64,000 bases of DNA, from NCBI GenBank assembly GCA_964352625.1, contig CAYGSD010000013.1:1-64000 (forward strand). The letters run 5' to 3'. Source of the stretch: JAAEPI01 sp964352625 (GTDB lineage: Bacteria > Bacteroidota > Bacteroidia > Cytophagales > Cyclobacteriaceae). This document shows positions 49,001-58,000 of the stretch, one piece after another. The notes beneath the pieces were generated by a model. That model was not told where the DNA came from and searched no databases. It saw only the letters and a program-made list of their open reading frames with translations. The position numbers and the translations under genes are program-made. How positions within the stretch are numbered: the stretch's first letter is position 1; every line of letters starts with the position of its first letter.

Positions 49001-52000
49001 TATTGCAAGTTCAACTGGGGGAGCTGCGTGGATGAACACTCCTTCGTTTGTAGAGGTTGTTCCAACATTTCCAGACATCAATGTCAAAGGCTTTGATTCA
49101 AACAATCCAATCGCGAATGGAAGTACAACTCCGGATGGTGGAAATGACACGGATTTTGGAAGTACAGATTCTGGCGTTGGGATTGGAAGAACCTTCATTT
49201 TAGAAAACACAGGAACCGCTGATTTGAATGTCAGCGACATTATGGTGGATGGGGACTTCTCCATCGATGGCATTTCACTTCCGGCAGTAGTTGGTTCTGG
49301 ATCGAATGTCACCTTTAATGTCTTGTTTAATTCAACTACTGAAGGGTATCAACAGGCAACCGTGAGCATTGATAATGACGATGCGGATGAAAATCCATTT
49401 ACATTCGATGTTGGTGCTTCTGTAAATCCAACTGGATTTACTAATCCGGCATTGAGCTTTGATGGCTCTTCGGAGGTGGTGTTGATTTCCGATGCTCCCG
49501 AATTTGACATTGATTCTGATTTCACAATCGAACTTTGGGTAAAAACGGTCTCAGGAAATCAGCAGTCTCTTATTACGCAAGGCCTTGATCAAGGAACGGG
49601 TTATTCTCTCTTTTTAGGGGCGGGTATAGTTTATTTCCAATACTATAGCGGTACAGTTTATAACAACAGTGCAACGGCTCTTGGCGTGAGCGCTGGAGTA
49701 AATGATGGCAACTGGCACCACATTGCTGTAACTATAAATGGATCTACAGGTCGCATTTATGTGGATGGTTCTCAACTACAGGAAAATACGTCAATGAATC
49801 CTATTGATGAATCTGCCGCCAACATTCATCTTGGTTATCATCCTAATGTAGGGCAATTCTCTGGCGAGATGGACGAAGTACGATTCTGGGATCACGAAAG
49901 AAGTTTCACTCAGATCAATGACAATATGTTCAACACGTTGAACGGCAATGAGTCTGGCTTGCAGGCTTATTACCAATTCAACGAAGGAACAGGAACCGGT
50001 CCAACTACGGATAATACTGGCTTTGGTAATGATGGAACCTTTGCTAACATGGAAGGTGACGAGTGGGTAGAGGGCCCAACTTTGGGACCTCCCTCAGATG
50101 GCAGTGTTACGGAGAATTTCGAAACGCTTACTACCATCGGATACAATGGCGTAGTAAGTCTGCCTACCGGAGACTGGACGTTTGCAGATGCCTTTGGAGA
50201 AGATGGGCTGGTTAATGGCGGATCTTCATCCTTAGGTCTGAATCTGGCTTTTCAAGGAAGCGCAACTTCTCCTGTAATTGATGGAGATGGTACTCAAGTA
50301 TCCTTCTACTATGCTACCAATGGCGGTGAGGTCAATTTTCTAATTGAAAAGTCTGTTAATGAAGGGGCTTTTACCACTGTCACAACGCAATCGGCCTCCG
50401 GCTCATTCAGTCAACAACTAATTGAGCTTACTGAGGGTTCTGAATCAAATGTGCGAATTCGCATATCAGTCGATAATGGCGATGGAGACTTGTTCATTGA
50501 TGATTTCACATTTGTTCCGGGTCAGGAAACTGGTGGAGGAGCTGACATCATCTTTAGCACGATTGGCCTCCCGCCTGTCCTTATCGCATCAGGAACCAGC
50601 GATGAGATATACAGGTTTCAAATGGATGTGAGCAATGCTAATATCACTGCAGAAGGATTTTACTTCTTATTGGATGGATCTTTCGCTCCTACTGACTTTG
50701 ATGCAAATGCGTTCGAACTCTTGTACTCTGTTGGAATCGAGGACATAGGCTCGGCAGGCAGTCTTGGGTTTAGCGATTATGATCCGGGAGGGCCTGTTCC
50801 TTCTGGAGGAATTGGCTGGTTATTCACTGAGAATTTCAGCGATGGTGATCAGGTCTTTTTCTATGTGATTGCAACAGTTGGCTCAGGAGCACAACAAGGA
50901 AATGACTTCAGCATTGCATTCCCTGATGTCGATAATTTTGGGATTGTCGGCTCAAATAATAAAATTGATGGAGGACTCAATTCAGGATCCGCTATTACAA
51001 TCGACGCGGGAGTCAGCTCAACGCTGACCATTACATCTCCAAATGGTGGCGAACAAATAGAACAAAACAGCACAGTGGCCATCACTTGGAATGAGTCGGG
51101 CATTGATGATTTTGAATTTTTGGTCATAGAATATACCGCGACAGTGGATGCAACCGAATGGTTTGAGATTGCATCGGGTTCATCCAGCGATTTCAACGGT
51201 CAAGCTCTCTGGTTTACAAATGAAAATTCAGTACTCACAGGAAGTGATTATAAAGTAAGAGTCAGGAACAGTGATGAATCAATCTCGGATGAGTCTGATG
51301 CGAGTTTTGAAATTGTTCCTTCCGTTTCGCCTGCTAGTATCACAGTGGTTTCGCCAAATGGAGGAGAACAGATTCAACAATTCTCTGTGTTTACAATTCA
51401 GTTTACCACTACGGGGATTCCAGGAAGTGAGATTTTGGATTTTGAGATCTCAGCGGACAATGGCAGTAATTGGGTATACATTAATTCCAATACGGTCGAA
51501 GATCTTAATGGATCTTTCTACTGGTTCGTAGATGATATTTATCCAGTTGGATTTGACAACCTGATAAGGATTACTCAAAATAATGCTGGTTCCATTAATG
51601 ATCAAAGTGATGCCACTTTTGAGATCACACCGCCTCCACCACCAAGTGTGGAATTGATCCAACCGAATGGTGGAGAAACCATAGAGCAGAACTCTACTGT
51701 CGGTATTTACTGGAATGCTCAAAACTTCGAAGGATCAGAGTTTGTCACTATTGAGTATTCAAACAATAGTGGAGCGGGCTATTCTACACTGGCTACAGGA
51801 AATTACGAGCAATTTGATGGAAGCTATCAATGGTTTGTGGATGATGCTGTGTTCTCACCTTTGTCTACTTACAGAATCAGAGTAACCATTGATGCTGCTT
51901 CTGACGAGTCAGATGGCGACTTTGCAATAGTCCCTGCCACCAGCCCTGAATCTATCGTGGTGCTTCAGCCAAATGCTGAGGCATATGTGGAACAATTCCA

Positions 52001-55000
52001 GACTTACCCTATTCTGTTCAATACGACAAGCATTTCAGGAACTGAACTTCTGGACATTGAATATTCAGACAATGCTGGTGGAAGTTGGAACCCGATTGCC
52101 CAAAATACCGTGGCTTCATTTTCCGGAAGATACGATTGGACTCCAGATGGCACCTACACGCCTGGCTTTGATTATTTGATAAGAGTTGTAAAGAATTCTG
52201 ATACGGGAATTTTCGGGCAGAGTGATGGGACATTTGAGTTGGCAGAAGGTGTTATTCCGGCCATCCTTGACCTTCAGACTGTTGCTTTGTCGAATGGTAA
52301 TGTGCAAGCAGGATCTACCAACCAGCTTTACTACAAGCTGCGTATGGATGTGAGCCAGGAAAGCGCGACCATGATCGGATTATACGCTACACTATCTGGG
52401 ACATTTGAAGAAACAGACTTCTTAGAAGGTGGATTCAGGCTTTATGACAATGTCGGTTCAGACGATTTTAATGCAGCAGTAGCAGGGGAGTTTTTAGCTA
52501 CCGCAACTTATGATGCAATCGGCGGTGGTGAGTTTGAGTTACCTGCCAAAAACGTCACCTATTTCTTTAATAAGACGTATCAGCCTGGAGATGAAGTCTA
52601 CTTCTACCTAACCGCTGATATTAATTCTGGGGCAACTCTTGGCAATACCTTCTCCGTGGATTTATTCACTGTAGAAAATATTGGTACGGACAATGAGAGT
52701 GAAAATAATGATGTTGGGCTAACCGCTGGAGCAACGTTCACAATTAATGCTGGAACACCTCAGGTGCAAGTAATATCACCAAATGGAGGAGAAGTTTTGG
52801 AGTCAGGCACTGTCTACCCAATTAGTTGGTCGACTATCAACATGGCTGGTTCTGATAATATACAGGTCAGGTGGAGTGCAAATGGTGGAGCAAGTTTTGC
52901 CACCATTACAAGCGGTACTATCGACCAATTGAATGGGTCATTTGATTGGACGATTCCAAACTTGATTGGCACTAACAACATCATTCGTGTCCGAAACACC
53001 ACACTCGGAATTACTGATAATAGTGACGCGCCTTTTGAAATAGTAGCTGAGCTAGTTCCAACGATCACGATTGTTTCTCCCAATGGAGGAGAGTCTTTTG
53101 AGCAGAACTCCGAGCAAACGATCATATTCCAGTATGAAAACCTTGACCCTTCAGAGGTGCTCATTGTAGAGTACTCGGATGATTACGCTATTACATGGAA
53201 TGTATTAGCCACAGGATCGGCGCAATCATTCGGCAATGCTATTGAGTGGTTCATTGATGAAAATGAATTCATTGAAGGGCCGGGATATTTTGTGAGGATC
53301 ACCTCTCAAAGTGGAAACGTAACAGATCAATCCGATGCTCCTTTTACCGTTGCACCTCCTGCAGATGCATCATTGACTATAACTAGCCCGAATGGAGGCG
53401 AGTCGCTTGAGCTGAATAGCACGGTTGTTATTTCTTGGACAGGAACGGATATTCCCGAAGATGAGGATATAATAATAGAATGGTCAGATGATAGCGGGGT
53501 GACTTATGCGAATGAAATTGGTAGGGGCAATGCTGCAACCTTGAACGGTCAGTTTACTTGGTTTATCGATTCCAATTTTGGGCTGGTAAATACTTATCGA
53601 ATAAGAATACGTTCTTCTCTTAATACGGTGGTAGACGTTTCTGATGCTGACTTTGAAATAGTAACCCCATCCGGATCAGAATCTATACAAATCCTAAGTC
53701 CAAATGGCGGTGAGGCGATTACCCAAAATAGCACCTTTAAGATTTTATTTGAAACATTGGGACTGCCAGGGGATGATATCTTACAGATACAATATTCAGA
53801 TAATGGTGGTAGTACTTGGGGTGAGGTTATAACCGGGAATCTAGGTGATCTTCAAGGAAGTTATGATTGGTTCCTCGACGATGCTCAGTACGCACCAGGT
53901 CCTGACTACTTGATCAGGATAGTTGACCTAAGTGATCCATCATTTGAAGATACTAGTGATGGTACTTTCTTTGTTGATGAGTTGTTCATTATCCCGGAGG
54001 TGACATTTGAAGCCGTCGGTTTGTCCGATGCATCAGTGATCGCAGATCAGACTGTTCTGCTTTACAAATACAAGCAGACCGTGACTGGATCGGATTTGAC
54101 AAGTGAATACCACTCGTTTGAGTTGAAGGGAAATTATAATGTGGATGATTTTGTGGATTCTACCTTCGAACTTTTGGTTAACCCAACTGAGGATAACATC
54201 GGAAATGCTACCCCTCGAGGTTCAGTAGGATTTGGTGGAGAGCCATTCCCGAGCAATGGCTTTGGATGGAACTTCAGTGATGTATTCACAGCAGGCTCTA
54301 CGGCCTACTTCTACATACAGGCCACAGTATCTTCAGCACCTACAACTGGTAGTACTTTCTTTATTGACAAACCAGTTGCTGGCAGGTTTGAATTTGCTAA
54401 CAGCGAAAACCCAAATGTTGCGGGACTCTCTCAAGGTGCGACTTTCACAATAAATGGCGGAACAGAAATCGTGGCGCCATCAGTTCAGGCTTCTAACATT
54501 CAGGTTGATCCACTTTACGAAACGGCGGATTTCACATGGACTAATGGTTCTGGAGTAGCAAGAATAGTAGCTTATAAGGAAGGATCAGGTGGATTCCCAA
54601 CAGTAACTGATAATACCACATATGGCTTGAATGCAGGCTTAGGTAGTGGTTGGACGGTGATTTACAATGGCTCTGAAAGTTCTACATCGTTTGATGGATT
54701 CAAAGAAGATTCCGAATACAGCCTCGCAATACTTGAATACAATGGAACAAGTGGTAACGAAAAGTACCAGCGGTCGCTAACGACAAACAATCCACGGAAT
54801 TTCTCGACGCTAAACAGACCGAATCTTGCGTTGGATTTTGACGGAGTAGACGATCATTTGATTATTGGGAATGGGACAGAGCCAAACATGAGACTCGGAA
54901 GAACCTTCTCCGTAGAAGCTTACGTGAAACCTGCAGTAGTAAATGCGGGAATAATGGTGATCGCGCAGAAGGGATCAGCTGGTGGAGAAGATTTTAGAAT

Positions 55001-58000
55001 TACTGCCAATAACTCAGATATATTCGTCTCAGTTCAAAATACTACTGAGCCAGAGCTCAACACCACAGTTTCAGGTGTGCTAGCCCCAGACGAATGGAGA
55101 CTTGTAAGTGTGACCTATGATGGTACGAATCTCAAAGTTTATATTGATGGTTCACTGCTAGTCACAGAACCGGTTACAATGTCAACTGTCAGTTTCAACT
55201 TTGATGAGCCTACTTATGTGGGTATCAATCCTGACGGTGTTTCCGAGCCTTTCCAAGGACAGATCGATGAGCTTAGAATTTGGACAAATGTGCTTGAGGC
55301 TGATGATATTGCCAGAAATGCCGGAGGTGAGTTGACAGGCGAGGAATTCGGGTTGGTGGCATACTACAGCTTCGACAGGGCTGGCCTCACCGAGGATGAG
55401 TTACCTGTGGATAACACCGCTATTACAGCAGTTCCTAATGAAGCGGTGGTTTCAGCCACACAAAATTTGGATGCTGTTCACAATGGATTTGCACTGGATG
55501 GAGGAAGCTCCAATTACCTGAAATCAGATGCATTTGAGTTATCAGTTTCAACACCGCTCGCCCAAGCTTCCGGGATTGGAATCAGCAACGTAACTGTATC
55601 GAGTGCTGAAATCAACTGGACGAATGGCGATGGAGCCAGAAGGTTGGTATTTGTTAAGAGGGCAGTTACATCTGGTCAACCACCGGTTAAGAATGGAACT
55701 TACTACGTGGCGAATGCTAAATTCAAAGATGGAGATCATGTAGGCGACAGTTGGTACACGGTGTACAATGGCACGGGATCTTCGGTGGCTGTTTCAGGAT
55801 TGCTTGATGGAGAAGTTTATCGAGTTGCTATAGTCGAGGCAAATGGCCCTGCAGGTTTTGACAAGTACAATAAAAACTTCATCGAAGGAGTGAATATTGA
55901 CAACTTCACCACCAATGAAATTCAGGCATTGATGACATTGGAAACCCTACCGGTTACGGGAACGGGTATCCGTCAGGGCAAGTCGGACATCCTAATTTAT
56001 AAGTTTAAAATAAGCGTGTCTGAAGCGGATGTTGATCTTCAGGCAGTGCTGTTATCAAGGGTAGGATCAGCGCAAATCAGTGATTTCGATGATTTCAAGC
56101 TATTCATGGTTGATGGCGCAGATATACAACCTGATTTTGAAGAGACCCTTCCGGTAGCCACAGGTGAAGTTTCTTTCGGCTATATTTTCCCAGAAGCAAT
56201 AACTATTTCAGACGGGGATGAAAGGTATTTCTACTTGACTGCAGATGTCAGCACAACCGCTGTTGCGGATGGTACTTTCAATATTTTCCAACCGACAGTC
56301 GATGATTTTGCTACGGCCGGATCACCTGTTAAGAATGGCTCTGCCTTAGCTGCAGGATCTACCTTCACGATCGACGCAACTCCAAATGTAGTAATGGCCA
56401 CTGGCAATGCGGGTGGTGGAGTAATCTCGGATGAAATTGCTCCTGGCTCAGAAGGCAACTGGATTTTCAAATGGGATGTGACCATCGATCAGGTCGTGAA
56501 CATTTTCGATCTTCGACTGCCATATGAGGGTACATTGCTACCAACCGATGTGAAAACCGGGGGTGCGAAGCTGTATGCAGTCACAAGTGGAGATGGTATT
56601 CCAACGACTGGCGACCTCATTGGTGAAGGAGTATTCGGGCCATTGGAAATCAACTTCAATGTGGACCAGGTGTTTGGGGAAGCAGATACTGAAAATACCA
56701 TTCATTTCTGGGTGAGTCTGGATCTTGAGTTGAATGCTCTCGAGGGAAGAACAATACAAGGCACCCCTTCTGCAACTGATATCACCTTCTCGGATATAGT
56801 TTTCTTGACCGATAATTTGACTCCAGGCATTCAGGTAGAATTGAAACCGATGGACACATGGTGTGATCCAGAGCCTGACGATCCAAGTTTAATTACCGTT
56901 GGACCAGTGATTACGTACTTCGAAGTAGAAGATGATCAGGGCACAGAGCTTATGAGCAATGAGTCTGGCTCTGATATGAGTGAGTACTACACCAATTATT
57001 CCGGGTCTCGAGAGCTTGCAATGTTGATCAGCACAACCTCTACGGTCAAAATGGTAGTAGATGCACCTGGTCAGGCTTTCGTTAGAGTGTGGGCAGATTG
57101 GAACGGCAATGGTTCGTTTACAGGTAGTGATGAGCTGCTGTTTGATGGGGCTTATGTTCCGAACCTCACACCTGATACATTAACTTTTACCATCACGGCA
57201 CCAGCCACGATCACTGATCCGAATATTGGTGCGACCAGATTGAGGGTGATGACATACGATCAGTTTGCAAAGGCCGATGGAGCATGTCAAGAAATTGACA
57301 CAGAAGCTGATGGAGAGGTGGAAGATTACGGAATCAGCGTGATAGAAGAACAGCAAGTGACAAGGGCATATCCTGCCTCAGAAGTTGGCTACTTCAGCTT
57401 CAGAGCCAACTGGAGAAATCAAGTGGGTGAGAGTTTCTATCGCTTGGATGTTGCCGAAGATGCAGCATTTACTAAGAAGATTCTGGATAATGTTGCTGTC
57501 ATTGAGGATAGTTATGTAGTCCAAAACTTGCTATACGATAAGAACTACTACTATCGTGTGAGAGTGGCCTATCCGAATGGACTGACTGGAAACTCTAATG
57601 TGGTTAAGGTGAGAACTTTACTTGATCCATTGACTCAGCAAGACTCGGCGGCTCTTAGAATTATCTATAATCAGACGGGTGGTGCTAGCTGGGCAAGAAA
57701 GGAAAACTGGTTTGTTTCAGGTAAGCGAATGTCCCAATGGCAAGGCGTTACAATGACGGGTACTCGAGTGACATCACTTGCTCTTGGTAACAACCGACTT
57801 ACTGGTAAATTCCCTGCTAATTTGGGTACATCGAATGCCCTTCGACAGTTGGTCACATTGGATATTTCTAATAATAACCTGACAGACTTGGGAGCAATCA
57901 AGACTATTGCGGCGCAGGCTTCACCGAAGCTGGTGAACCTGAACTACGTAAATAACAAACTTGATTTTGTGGACATTGAGCCAATGTTCAATGGGGGCGT

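Noticed and set aside
31770..55540. CRISPR-like or exact DNA repeats in the giant gene
   Set aside because: The repeats are protein-level LamG and related domains with diverged DNA, not short identical repeats with spacers.
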